Of a DNA stretch of 64,000 nucleotides, positions 27,776-36,477 are shown piece after piece. The first letter of the stretch is position 1; the number at the start of each line of letters is the position of its first letter. Under the pieces are notes generated by a model. The model saw nothing but the letters and a program-made list of their open reading frames with translations, ran no database searches and was not told the DNA's origin. A program made the position numbers and the translations under genes. The DNA comes from CAYMYN01 sp964394665 (GTDB lineage: Bacteria; Planctomycetota; UBA1135; GCA-002686595). The stretch covers positions 124,001-188,000 of the forward strand of contig CAYMYN010000006.1 in the NCBI GenBank assembly GCA_964394665.1, read 5' to 3'.

Positions 27776-27968
27776 ACCCCAGTGCGGGATCCGAAGGGCC
27801 TTGTTGTGTCTGGTCCTGGGGGTGCTGCCCACCGTCGAGCTGCTGCACGCCCAGGGAGGCCACGGCGTGCCGACGCAACCCCAGGCTCCTCCGCGCGCCG
27901 AGGCTCCCGGTCAGAAGAGTCCGCCGAACGGTACTTCGGGTCCGCCAGCGTGGCGCCCCGGGCCGTGA
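27759..27968 (+). CDS. Exported Pro/Gly-rich mini-protein of the duplicated cassette (copy A)
   Basis: 69 residues from ATG 27759, with AGGAGG at 27747-27752 six bases upstream. The start lies inside the last codons of the previous gene (17-nt overlap, different frame). A polar head (MRSNHEPQ) is followed by a hydrophobic stretch (ALLCLVLGVLPTVELLHAQ) that looks like a signal peptide or membrane anchor, then a low-complexity Pro/Gly/Ala tail. The paralogue at 31416-31649 has the same plan and the same overlapping start. The conserved arrangement and SD support translation; the function is unknown. Confidence 0.6.
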   Translation: MRSNHEPQCGIRRALLCLVLGVLPTVELLHAQGGHGVPTQPQAPPRAEAPGQKSPPNGTSGPPAWRPGP

Positions 27969-28013
27969 GGTCTGTTCGAGCACGAACACGATGGACGGGC
28001 GCGTGGAGCATCG

Positions 28014-31000
28014 ATGAGCACTCAGAGACTGAGTCTCGCTGCTGGCGCGATCCTGGCGCTCTGCATCGTGGCCTGGGTAGGCCCATGGCGCAGCGCAGCA
28101 TCTTCGCGGCCTGCGCTGCTCGCAACGCCTTCCAATCTCGCGGCGGAGGAGGGTGCGAAGCGGGACTCGCGGCTCGAGAAGCAGGACGAGGTGTCCTCGG
28201 CGGGAGAGAGCCAGACAGCCGTCCGCTCCGAGGAGTCGACTCGGAACGCGCTCGGATCGGCGCGGGCAGCACGACTGCAGGGGCGGGTGATCGATACCCA
28301 GGGGCGTCCGATCGCGCAGGCGACGGTTGGTGTGAACGTGGAACAGGCCACGTGGCGGAAGCCGGCGCTGGCACGGGATCCCTCCGCGAACTTGGCGGCC
28401 GGCATTCAGGCGATGACCGGGAGCGATGGCTCCTTCGACCTCGAGTTGCGCGAGAGTGGGTCGGGAGTCAGAACCTTCGTGTGGGCTTCCCATCCCGACT
28501 TCGTCGCGGCCGGCCGCGAATGGGACGGGGGGTTGCTCGAACCGCTCGTGCTCACCGCCGGGGCTGGGGTGCGCGTTCAGGTCGTCGACGTGGACGGGCG
28601 ACCGCGCGCGGAGGTGGAGCTCTTCACGTTCTTGCCCGACGAGCAAAGTGAAGGAGCGGCTCCCGACCTGAGCCCGGAACTGCGCGCGGCCTTCGTGCGA
28701 TCGGCGCGCACGGATGGGGGAGGCCGGGCATCCCTGCCGGCGGGCCCGGGTGCGCAACACGTCACGGTTCGCGCGGGTGAGGAGAGCGCAGCTCCCTGGT
28801 ACGGGCCCGCGCCCGCGGACATCCGGCTCGTGCTTTCGGGCACGGTCTCCGTGTCCGGTCGGGTTCGATGGCCCGCGGGCTTCGACCGCCACGGGGAGTT
28901 GCGCATCACCGCCCTCGCCCGGTCCGCGATGGAGCGCCGCGCCCTAGGTCGGGCCGAGGTCACGGCGGATGGGCAGTGGGGCGCGCTCCGAATCGCGCGG
29001 CAGGAGGGCGCGGACTTGCTCCTGCGCCTCGACGGCGCGGACCTGCTCCCGATCGAGAAGGCTCTTGCGTTTCCCGACTCTGGAGGGCGATTGTTCGTCG
29101 ACTTCGAGGCGCAGTCGGCCCTGGTGCTGCCGATCCGCTTCGAGGACGACTTGGGCCGTCCCGTGGTCGGGGCGCATGTGGGCGCCTGGTGGCAGGAGGG
29201 CGACGAATGGCGACAGGCGCAGGCCGCGGGGGATGGCGAGGGATTCGCGCGGCTCGCGGTGCGACCAGGGTGGCTCTGGATCCGGGGTCGGGCGTCGGGA
29301 CACCAGCAGGTCGAGCTGGGGGCCTTCGAGCAGCTCGTTTCGCTGCTCGAGCCGATCGTCCTGCGCCTTCCGCGCGCCGGCCGGATCGCCGGTCGCGTCC
29401 TGCGCGACAGCGAGCCCGTCCCGTCCTACACCCTGAAGTTCTGGGGGACGGGCGGGACTGAGATCGGCAGCGAGTCGATCCTCGATCGGGCCGATGGCGC
29501 CTTCGAGGTCGATCGCGCTCCGCTCGGCGAACTGGCCATCGTGGCCATGGCGGAGGTTGGGGGCAGCAGCGAGATCGTGCGGGTTCGGGTGGATCCGGAC
29601 GACGTCGCCCGGGTCGAGTTGCACTTGCGAGCGACCCGCAGCGGCAGGGGACGGGTCGTGGATGCGTTCAGCGGCGAGCCCATCGAGTCGGCCGTGGTGC
29701 GCCCATGGATCCGCGACGGTCCGGCGTGGATCGCGCCGACCGGCGCCGAGGTGCGCTGCGATGGGGACGGCGCGTTCGTGCTCGACGAACTCGGGCCGGG
29801 CGCCAACCACCTCGAGGTCTCCGCACCCGGTTACGCTGGCTCGAACGGCTTCGTCGAGGTGGGGGACGATCGGGAGCTCGTCGAAGTCGGCACGTTTGCC
29901 CTCGTGCGATCCCAAACCCTGACCGTCGAACTGGAAGGTCGATGGGGAGCGGACTGGGACTCCCTGCGCGTGCGCCTGCCGCGGGCAATCCCGCCGCGGG
30001 AGGGCACACCTTCCTCGGACGGCATCGTGGTGTTCCCAGCCCACTCCGGGGGCGCGACCTTCATCGAGGTCGAGCAGCCGGACGGCGTGCGCACGGACGA
30101 GTTCGCCTACTTGACCGCTGGTCAGCCCTGGCATGTGCGCATCGCCCTCGAGAGTGTCGAAGCAGAAAACGTCGATGTCGAGCTGCGCGGCTCGGAACCG
30201 CCGCCGCCCGGCTGGTGGATCGCGAGCATGACCACACCGGGTTCGGACGGCTGGCGAGGTCGGCGCGTGCCGATTCTCGCCGGCCGGGCCCGCGTGCCGG
30301 GCCCCTTCGGGGAGCACGTCGCCCTGGAACTGATCGACCCCTCGGCGCGCGTCGTCGCGGTGCGCCATCTGACGCGCGGCGCCGCCCTGTCCCGACCGGT
30401 CGTCTTCGAGCTCGACGAGCCACAGCGCCCGATCCTCGTCGTCGACGGTCGCGACGAGCCGCTCCCGGACGTGCAGTTGATCGTCGCGGTCCCGGGCAGT
30501 CGGTCCGCGTGGGCGGGCTCGGCCCGCACCGACAGCCGCGGTCGCGCCGTGATCTGCCTGCCGCCGGACAACACGATTCTCTTCCACGTCCTGTTCCCCG
30601 GCGGTGGGGGGAAGTCGGACATCCGCCCCGACTTCCCCGCCGATCCCCACGAGCCCCTGCGCGTACGGGTCGAGGTCGACTCGGCTCTCCGGGTGCGGCT
30701 CGAGGATCGCGGAACGCCAGCTCTCGGTGTTGCTCCCGCCCTGCGTTCTCCCAGCGGCTTTCGCTTCCTCTACCTCTCCCACTCGGGTCCCGACGGAGTC
30801 AGCGAGTCGGGGCCGATCCCCTCGGGCTCCTACACGCTCGACGTGTTCGGGCAGGGGTACTGGGAGTCCCTCGTCCCGATCGCAGTCGGTCCCGGAGGGA
30901 CCGAGGTGACGATCCCCATTCGCCGCCTGGGTGGCCTCGACCTGCGGGTCGTCGGGGCGGAGGGACTCCCCGTCGCCGGCTCGAGTTGGATCCTGCACAG

Positions 31001-31220
31001 CGCCGAGTTCGAAACGGACGTTGCGGATTGGGTGCGCAAGGGGCGCGTGTTGGCGGGCGCGGAGGGGATGGTGAGCGGGGCCGAGGGGACGCTCTCGCTC
31101 TCAGGCTTGCCCAACGGGCCCTACCGCTACTTCGTGCGCGCGCCGGATGGGCGCACGGCGGGCGGGGAACTCGAGGTACCTCCCCACGCGCGGACCGAGG
31201 TCACCGCGACCCTGCCATGA
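28014..31220 (+). CDS. Giant anchored protein with carboxypeptidase-regulatory-like repeats (copy A)
   Basis: 1068 residues. A single N-terminal hydrophobic helix (LAAGAILALCIVAWVG) anchors the protein, followed by a charged, Ser-rich linker and then a chain of beta-sandwich domains of the carboxypeptidase-regulatory-like type, recognisable from repeated openings such as LQGRVIDTQGRPIAQATV, AGRIAGRVLRDSEPVPSY, RGRVVDAFSGEPIESAVV and LDLRVVGAEGLPVAGS. There are no catalytic motifs and almost no cysteine. It probably projects from the membrane into the periplasm or cell surface. The downstream gene at 31679-34787 is a paralogue along its whole length. It may bind polysaccharide or protein; this is not shown. 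Confidence 0.85.
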   Translation: MSTQRLSLAAGAILALCIVAWVGPWRSAASSRPALLATPSNLAAEEGAKRDSRLEKQDEVSSAGESQTAVRSEESTRNALGSARAARLQGRVIDTQGRPIAQATVGVNVEQATWRKPALARDPSANLAAGIQAMTGSDGSFDLELRESGSGVRTFVWASHPDFVAAGREWDGGLLEPLVLTAGAGVRVQVVDVDGRPRAEVELFTFLPDEQSEGAAPDLSPELRAAFVRSARTDGGGRASLPAGPGAQHVTVRAGEESAAPWYGPAPADIRLVLSGTVSVSGRVRWPAGFDRHGELRITALARSAMERRALGRAEVTADGQWGALRIARQEGADLLLRLDGADLLPIEKALAFPDSGGRLFVDFEAQSALVLPIRFEDDLGRPVVGAHVGAWWQEGDEWRQAQAAGDGEGFARLAVRPGWLWIRGRASGHQQVELGAFEQLVSLLEPIVLRLPRAGRIAGRVLRDSEPVPSYTLKFWGTGGTEIGSESILDRADGAFEVDRAPLGELAIVAMAEVGGSSEIVRVRVDPDDVARVELHLRATRSGRGRVVDAFSGEPIESAVVRPWIRDGPAWIAPTGAEVRCDGDGAFVLDELGPGANHLEVSAPGYAGSNGFVEVGDDRELVEVGTFALVRSQTLTVELEGRWGADWDSLRVRLPRAIPPREGTPSSDGIVVFPAHSGGATFIEVEQPDGVRTDEFAYLTAGQPWHVRIALESVEAENVDVELRGSEPPPPGWWIASMTTPGSDGWRGRRVPILAGRARVPGPFGEHVALELIDPSARVVAVRHLTRGAALSRPVVFELDEPQRPILVVDGRDEPLPDVQLIVAVPGSRSAWAGSARTDSRGRAVICLPPDNTILFHVLFPGGGGKSDIRPDFPADPHEPLRVRVEVDSALRVRLEDRGTPALGVAPALRSPSGFRFLYLSHSGPDGVSESGPIPSGSYTLDVFGQGYWESLVPIAVGPGGTEVTIPIRRLGGLDLRVVGAEGLPVAGSSWILHSAEFETDVADWVRKGRVLAGAEGMVSGAEGTLSLSGLPNGPYRYFVRAPDGRTAGGELEVPPHARTEVTATLP

Positions 31221-31429
31221 ACCCGCGGCCGTCTTGGCGGGGGCTCCATGGGCGGAGGGGTGGGGCTTGGTTCGACCTCGACCCCCGCGTGGAACGGCAC
31301 GTCAGCGAGCAGCTTCGCACTCGGCGGGAGGGGGCCTGGGCTCCGAGGCCGATCGTGCGGGGGCTGCTTCAAGACCTGCTCGAGGAGGTCGGCCCAGCAT
31401 CGAGGAGAGTTCTTCATGTGCTCGAGTGA
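31217..31429 (+). CDS. Chimeric 70-residue ORF at the duplication junction (truncated paralogue of the 310-residue protein)
   Basis: 70 residues from ATG 31217, overlapping the upstream stop (ATGA). Residues 1-18 are encoded by DNA matching the non-coding flank after the second giant gene, while residues 21-70 (DPRVERHV, RTRREGAWAP, VGPASRRVLHVLE) match the C-terminus of the 310-residue protein. It is therefore probably the broken remnant of a duplicated gene, kept open perhaps because its 3' end carries the SD and start of the next mini-gene. Whether it makes a functional protein is unclear; it could also be called a pseudogene. Confidence 0.6.
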   Translation: MNPRPSWRGLHGRRGGAWFDLDPRVERHVSEQLRTRREGAWAPRPIVRGLLQDLLEEVGPASRRVLHVLE

Positions 31430-31649
31430 GAAGAAGAGAGTGGGGGCGCGGCTCGTGTTCGTGCTCGGGGTGGCCTTCGGGTGCTCGTTCGCGGGGAGCG
31501 CGGGCGGGCAGGTCACCACGGGGCTCCCGCGGGCGGTGGTGCCGAACGCGCAGGGCGTGGCGGCTCCCGATGTCGAGGCCCCGGGTTCGGCCACGGGGGG
31601 CGTGAAGGTGGGGAGGGGGCCGGGAGTGGTGACGAAGGTCGGTGGTTGA
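31416..31649 (+). CDS. Exported Gly/Val-rich mini-protein of the duplicated cassette (copy B)
   Basis: 77 residues from ATG 31416, preceded by GAGGAG at 31402-31407. It begins inside the final codons of the 70-residue ORF (14-nt overlap), as in copy A. The N-terminus MCSSEKKRVG is followed by a hydrophobic run (ARLVFVLGVAFGCSFAGSAGGQ) with a possible lipobox-like or signal-peptide cleavage region, then a Gly/Val/Pro tail ending VVTKVGG. It is alignable with the copy A product in plan rather than in residues. Confidence 0.6.
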   Translation: MCSSEKKRVGARLVFVLGVAFGCSFAGSAGGQVTTGLPRAVVPNAQGVAAPDVEAPGSATGGVKVGRGPGVVTKVGG

Positions 31650-31678
31650 GGGGGATCGATGTCCACCGGAGTCCGGGC

Positions 31679-34600
31679 ATGAAGGGCGCGGGGTATGCAT
31701 GGGGGGCGGTGCTCGTCCTGCTCCTCGCGGTGGTCACGTGGTTCACGTGGAGAACGCCAAGCGGTCCCGCTCAGCGGCCCGAGGTCGAATCCAGTGCCGG
31801 GAAAGTGGGGCGGGTCGACATCGAGGGGGAGTCCGCCCCTCCGGGGACCACGCGGAGTGCGGCGTCAGCCGACGCGACCACCGAGCCGCGGGCCAGCTCG
31901 GCAGCCGAGGTTCCGTTCTCGAGCCCCGCAACGGAGGCCCCACGGTCGGTCGCGACGAGCACCCTGCGCGTGATCGACGGGCAGGGACACCCGATCGAGG
32001 GAGCTTGGGCGACCTGGACTCCAGTCGCCGCGCTACAGGACGAGTGTGCCCTCGGGCGGGACCATGGGGCGTTGCTCGCGTCGAGTCGACACGCGATCAG
32101 CGACTCGGAAGGTCGATTGTCGCTCGAGCGCGAGGAGGGCGGGGGGGATCAGCCGTGGCTGATGTGGGTGACCCATCCCGCCTACCAATCCCAGGCGCGC
32201 CGGGTCGGCGCGGGACGACTCGGGGTCGACTCCGAGCCGCTCGTGCTCGTAGCCGGGGCTGGCGTTCAGGTGCAGGTCGTGGATNNNNNNNNNNCGCGGG
32301 AGGAGCTTGCGGACGGCCGCGTGCGTCTCACGGCGCGCGCCGGTGAGCTGCGTGCGCCGCCCTGGTATGGCTCGGCCCCAGCGGAAGTTCGTCTCGTGCT
32401 CGCCGGGACCGTGTCCCTCAGCGGTCGGGTTCGATTGCCAGCGGGAGTCCCGTTCCCCGACGACCTGCGCGTCACGGCGCTCGCCTACACGGACGCTCTC
32501 GTGCGCACGTTGGGCCGCATGCGCGTTGGGCCGGACGGTACCTTCGAAGGCCTGGAGGTCGCCCACCAGACCGGATTCGAGCTCCAGGTTCGGGTGGACG
32601 GTCGCGGCCTGGTCGCGACGGGCGAACGGGTTCCCTTCCCTCCTCCGGGTGGGCAGGCGCACTGGGTCCTGGAGCCCGAGGCGGCCGTCGAACTCGCGCT
32701 GCGCATCCGCGATGCGCAGGACCGTCCCGTGCATCCGGCCCACGTCGAGGCCTGGTGGCAGGCGGAGGGCGAATGGATGTCCGGCCAATGGAGCGCCGAT
32801 GCCGCGGGTGAGGCGCGCGTGGACGTCCCGCCGGCCGCGGTCTGGATCCACGCCCAGGCGCCGGGTTTCCAGGCGTCGGACATGCTGGCGCTGGACCTCT
32901 CGACACCTTCGAACGATCCCTTGACGCTGCGGCTCGAGCGCGCGGGCAGCATCGAGGGTCGGGTGATGCTCGAAGGCGAGCCCGTCCCGAACTTCGTCGT
33001 CCACTACTGGGGCGCGAATCAGGCCGGCGCGAACCGTCAGGGCTTCTCCGACAGCCTCGATGGCCGGTTCGCGTTGCTCGACGCCCCCGTCGGGCAGGTG
33101 AGCTTGGTCGCGCAGGCGGAAGGGCTCGCACCCAGCGCGCCCCGATACGTGGAGGTCGTCGCCGGCCAGACCTCCGAAGTCGAGTTCGAGCTCCATGCGG
33201 CGCGCAGCGCACGCGGTCGGGTGGTGGATGCGATCACGGGCGAGGGGCTTGCGAATGCGCGCGTGTCGACCTGGATCAAGGACGGATCGACCTGGGTGCA
33301 AGCCACGGGGTACTCGGCCGTCAGCGATGGGCAAGGGGGCTTCGCCCTCGAGCCCCTGGCGGCGGGCGCGAACCACCTGGAGATCTCCGCTCCCGGCTAC
33401 ACGACGCTCAACGGGCTGCTCGAGTTGGATGCCGAGGGGGAAGGGGGAGATGCGGGGACGTTCGCCCTCGCTCCGGCGCAGGATCTCCTCGTGCGACTCG
33501 TGAGCGACGGTCCATGGGATTCCGGGGGGTTGCGTGCCTCGCTCGTCGGCGCGGATCCGCCCCAGGAACGACCCTTCTCAGCGGCGGGGGAGGCGCTCTT
33601 CACGGGGATCCCCGCCCGATCGCAGACGGTGCGCGTGCTGTTGCCAGACGGAGTGGTGCTGGAAGAACGGGCCACGTTCGTCGCGGGCCGGCCGTGGCGG
33701 CTCGAGCTGCAGGTCGATGCGAATCCGGGCGCCGGACTCGAGGTCGATGTCCGTGCTCCCGAGCCGCTCGGGAACGAGTGGTCGATCCGCACCATCACGT
33801 CCGCCGGTCGGGACCACTGGCGCGAGCGCCACGTCGCTCTGCTCGGCGGTCGCGCGCGGGTCCCGGGCCCCTTCGGCGAGGATGTCGTCGTGCGGCTCGT
33901 CGACGGGGAGGGACGCGCCAGGATGACCCGCCATCTGTCCCGCGCGCAGGCTTTGGGGGAGCGACTCGTCCTCGAGTTCGACGACGAGCGCCGCGAGTTC
34001 GAGCTAAGCGACCAGCGCGGCGACCCGATCGCGGGCGCGATGCTGATCTTCCATCTGCACGGTGAGGGATCCAACTGGTCGGAGGGCATGCGCACCGACG
34101 GCCGCGGACGCGCCCTTCTCTGCTTGCCTTCCGCGCGGGACGTGTTGCTGCACGTGCGGTTGCCCGGCGGAGGGGGCGTCGCCGATCTGCGGGTCGATCT
34201 GCCGCCCGAGCGCTCCGAGTTGGTCCGCCTGCGGATCGAGACCGATGCCCGGCTGCGGGTGCGCTTCGAGGACCACGGTGTGGCGGCGCAGGGCTTGGCT
34301 CCGCCGCTCACGGCCGCGAGCGGCTATCGCTTCCAGTTCCTCTCCAACTCCGACGCGCGGGGCTACTCGGACTCGGGCCCGATCCGAGCGGGCTCGTACC
34401 GCTTGACCTTCGAGACCTCGGGGTACTGGCCGATCGATGTCCCGATCGAGGTGCGCCCGGGAACGAACGAGCTCACGCTGCCGATCCGCCGGCTGGGCGG
34501 CCTCGACCTCCTCGTCCGCAGCGCCGAGGGGGCCGCGGTCAGCGGAGCGCGCGTCGTGTTGCGCAACCTCGAGTTCGGCGAGGAAGTGGAGTCCTGGATC

Positions 34601-34787
34601 GGGCAGGGGCGCGCGCAGGCCGCCCCGCCGCAGCTCGTCACCGGCCCCGAAGGGTCCCTGTCCCTCGCGGGCCTGCCCAACGGCGACTATCGCTTCCGGG
34701 TCCAGGCGCCGGATGGGCGGGTGGCGGTGGGGGAGCTGAGCGTGCCCCCCCCACGCGCGGGCCGAGGTCGCCGTGACCTTGCCCTGA
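31679..34787 (+). CDS. Giant anchored protein with carboxypeptidase-regulatory-like repeats (copy B, gap and frameshift)
   Basis: From ATG 31679. An N-terminal helix (YAWGAVLVLLLAVVTWFTW) is followed by a Ser/Ala/Pro linker and the same series of beta-sandwich repeats as copy A (LRVIDGQGHPIEGAWATW, GSIEGRVMLEGEPVPNF, RGRVVDAITGEGLANARV, LDLLVRSAEGAAVSGA). Ten N interrupt it at 32285-32294; comparison with copy A suggests about 43 codons are missing there. At 34745-34752 a run of eight C breaks the frame: removing one C gives the ending VPPHARAEVAVTLP and a TGA at 34785, matching the VPPHARTEVTATLP end of copy A. Without that correction the frame runs on to 35128 as nonsense. I annotate the corrected end. 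Confidence 0.8.
32285..32294. other. Assembly gap (10 N) inside giant protein copy B
   Basis: Placeholder gap. The frame is the same on both sides as printed, but alignment with copy A indicates about 130 bases more than shown are missing. Confidence 0.9.
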
Positions 34788-34896
34788 GCTCGCGGCGCCT
34801 CTTGGTCGGGTCTTCACGGACGGCGGGGTGGGGCTCGGGTAGGCTGCGGCTGCCCGGGAGGGAGGTCCGCCGGGCCCAACTTCGATCCCGCACGCG

Positions 34897-36462
34897 ATGT
34901 ACGAGAACTTCCGTCCCACCCGCCGCTCCATCCTGCTCGCCCTGGCCGCCGTCGCGGGCCTGCTCGCGCCCGCCTCGTCGGCACGGCAAGCAGCGAGCGG
35001 GGCGAGCGAGCCGGTGCACCTGGTCGTGCTGCACACCAACGACGTGCACGGCCAGGCGCTCGCGCGCACGATCGGGGCGAACGGGGAGCGGGTCGTGGGG
35101 GGGCTCGCGCGGCTGGCGGCCAAGGTGAACGAGATCCGGGCCGAACACACGGGGCCGGGGCGCGGGGTGCTGCTGCTCGATGGGGGCGATTGGTACCAGG
35201 GCACGCCCGAGGGCGGCGCCGACGGCGGCTGGCGCTTCGTGCAGGCCCTCGCGGCGGTGGGCTACGACGCGATGGTGATCGGCAACCACGAGTGGGACCT
35301 GGGCGAGGAGAACCTGCTCGCGATCCTGCGCCGGGCCCAGGTGCCGGAGGTGCTCGCCAACGTGCGCCTCGCGGAGGGCGCCGAGCGGCACCCGGCCTTC
35401 ACCCCCTGGCGTGTGCTCGAGGTCGCCGGGCTGCGGGTGGCCGTGGTCGGGATGGCGACGCCCAGCACGCCGGCCATCACGCACCCCGACGCGCGGCGCT
35501 ACCACTTCGCCGACCCGAGCGAGGAGCTGCGCGCCGTCCTCGGCGAGTTGCCCGCGGGAATCGACTTCGTGTTGCCCCTGACCCACGTCGGCCACGGCCC
35601 CGAGCGCGACCTGGCGCTGGCGATCCCCGGCTTGCCTTTGATCGTCGGCGGGCACAGCCACACCTTCGTGCGCGACGAGATCGACGTCGACGGCACGCGC
35701 ATCGTGCAGGCCGGCGCCAAGGCCGAGGTGTTGGGGCGCGTGGACCTCTTCATCGACCCCGCGACGAAACGCGTGCTGCGCGTCGCCTCGCGCCTGATCG
35801 AGCTCGACAGCGAACCGCCGGAGGCCTTCCGCAACGCCGAGGTCGAGCGCCTGGTCGAGGAGCTCTCCCGCGCGACCGAGGCCGAAATGTCGGTCGTGGT
35901 CGGGACCCTGCTCGCCGAACCCGTCGCGGGCGGCAGCCTGCGCTCGAGCGGGCTGGGGAGCTGGACCTGCGACGCCATGCGCCGCGCCGCGCGCGCCGAC
36001 GTGGCCGTGCACAACAAGGGCGGCATCCGCAGCACCCTGCGCGCGGGCCCGATCACGCGCCGCGACCTGTTCGAGACCGCGCCCTTCTACAACACCGCCG
36101 TGGCCTTCGAGCTCAGCGGCGCCGAGCTCGCGCTCGTCACGCGCCGCGCCTTCGAGGGCCGCGGCCGGCGCGGCTTCGAGATGGCCGGCATGACGGTCCG
36201 GCTCGTCGACGACCCCGAGGGCGTCGGCGTGCGCGTGGCCGAGATCCGCGTGGGCGGCGAGCCCCTCGACCCCGAGCGCCCCTACCGCCTGGCAACCAAC
36301 TCCTACCTCGCCGCCGGCGGCGACCGCCTGTTCGAGCTCGAGCGCGAGCTCCTGGTGCACGACACCCAGCGCTACCTGCACGTCCTGCTCGAGCAGGAAC
36401 TCGCCGCCGCCGGCGAACTGCGCCTCCCCAGCGACGAACGCATCCTGCGCGCGGAGCGCTGA
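34897..36462 (+). CDS. Exported 5'-nucleotidase/2',3'-cyclic phosphodiesterase-type metallophosphatase
   Basis: 521 residues from ATG 34897. The N-terminus (TRRSILLALAAVAGLLAP) could be a Tat-type or ordinary signal peptide. The calcineurin-like domain has every metal-binding motif: HTNDVHG, DGGDWYQG, GNHEWDLG, LTHVGHG and VGGHSHT. The C-terminal 5'-nucleotidase domain follows from about residue 320 (NKGGIRSTLRAGPITRRDLFE; AFELSGAEL; ATNSYLAAGGD). This is the UshA family: a periplasmic or surface enzyme that hydrolyses nucleotides to nucleosides for phosphate or purine salvage. It converges with the kinase gene, with 15 nt between stops. Confidence 0.92.
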   Translation: MYENFRPTRRSILLALAAVAGLLAPASSARQAASGASEPVHLVVLHTNDVHGQALARTIGANGERVVGGLARLAAKVNEIRAEHTGPGRGVLLLDGGDWYQGTPEGGADGGWRFVQALAAVGYDAMVIGNHEWDLGEENLLAILRRAQVPEVLANVRLAEGAERHPAFTPWRVLEVAGLRVAVVGMATPSTPAITHPDARRYHFADPSEELRAVLGELPAGIDFVLPLTHVGHGPERDLALAIPGLPLIVGGHSHTFVRDEIDVDGTRIVQAGAKAEVLGRVDLFIDPATKRVLRVASRLIELDSEPPEAFRNAEVERLVEELSRATEAEMSVVVGTLLAEPVAGGSLRSSGLGSWTCDAMRRAARADVAVHNKGGIRSTLRAGPITRRDLFETAPFYNTAVAFELSGAELALVTRRAFEGRGRRGFEMAGMTVRLVDDPEGVGVRVAEIRVGGEPLDPERPYRLATNSYLAAGGDRLFELERELLVHDTQRYLHVLLEQELAAAGELRLPSDERILRAER

Positions 36463-36477
36463 TTCGCGGCGCGCCGC

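Larger units (their letters stand above)
27623..31271 (+). repeat. Tandem segmental duplication, copy A
   Basis: About 3.65 kb comprising the 3' end of the 310-residue gene, the exported mini-protein, the giant anchored protein and roughly 50 nt after its stop. Copy B occupies about 31280-34841. The flanks after both TGA stops (31218 and 34785) match closely for about 55 nt, including a shared GGGGTGGGGCT. The coding parts are diverged paralogues. Confidence 0.75.
31280..34841 (+). repeat. Tandem segmental duplication, copy B
   Basis: Second copy of the roughly 3.65-kb unit described at 27623-31271. It is about 90 nt shorter as printed, in line with sequence missing at the N gap. The junction lies near 31272-31280. 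Confidence 0.75.

Noticed and set aside
31217..31429. Reading the 70-residue ORF as an independent functional gene family
   Set aside because: Its N-terminal part matches non-coding flank DNA of the other copy and the rest is a truncated C-terminus, so a duplication remnant is the simpler view.
26220..34841. A mobile element as the cause of the duplicated region
   Set aside because: No transposase, integrase, terminal inverted repeats or target-site duplication are visible; a simple tandem segmental duplication explains the data.
34788..35128. C-terminal extension of giant protein copy B to 35128
   Set aside because: The extension arises only after the poly-C frame change, is Arg/Ser/Cys-rich nonsense and overlaps the 5'-nucleotidase start.
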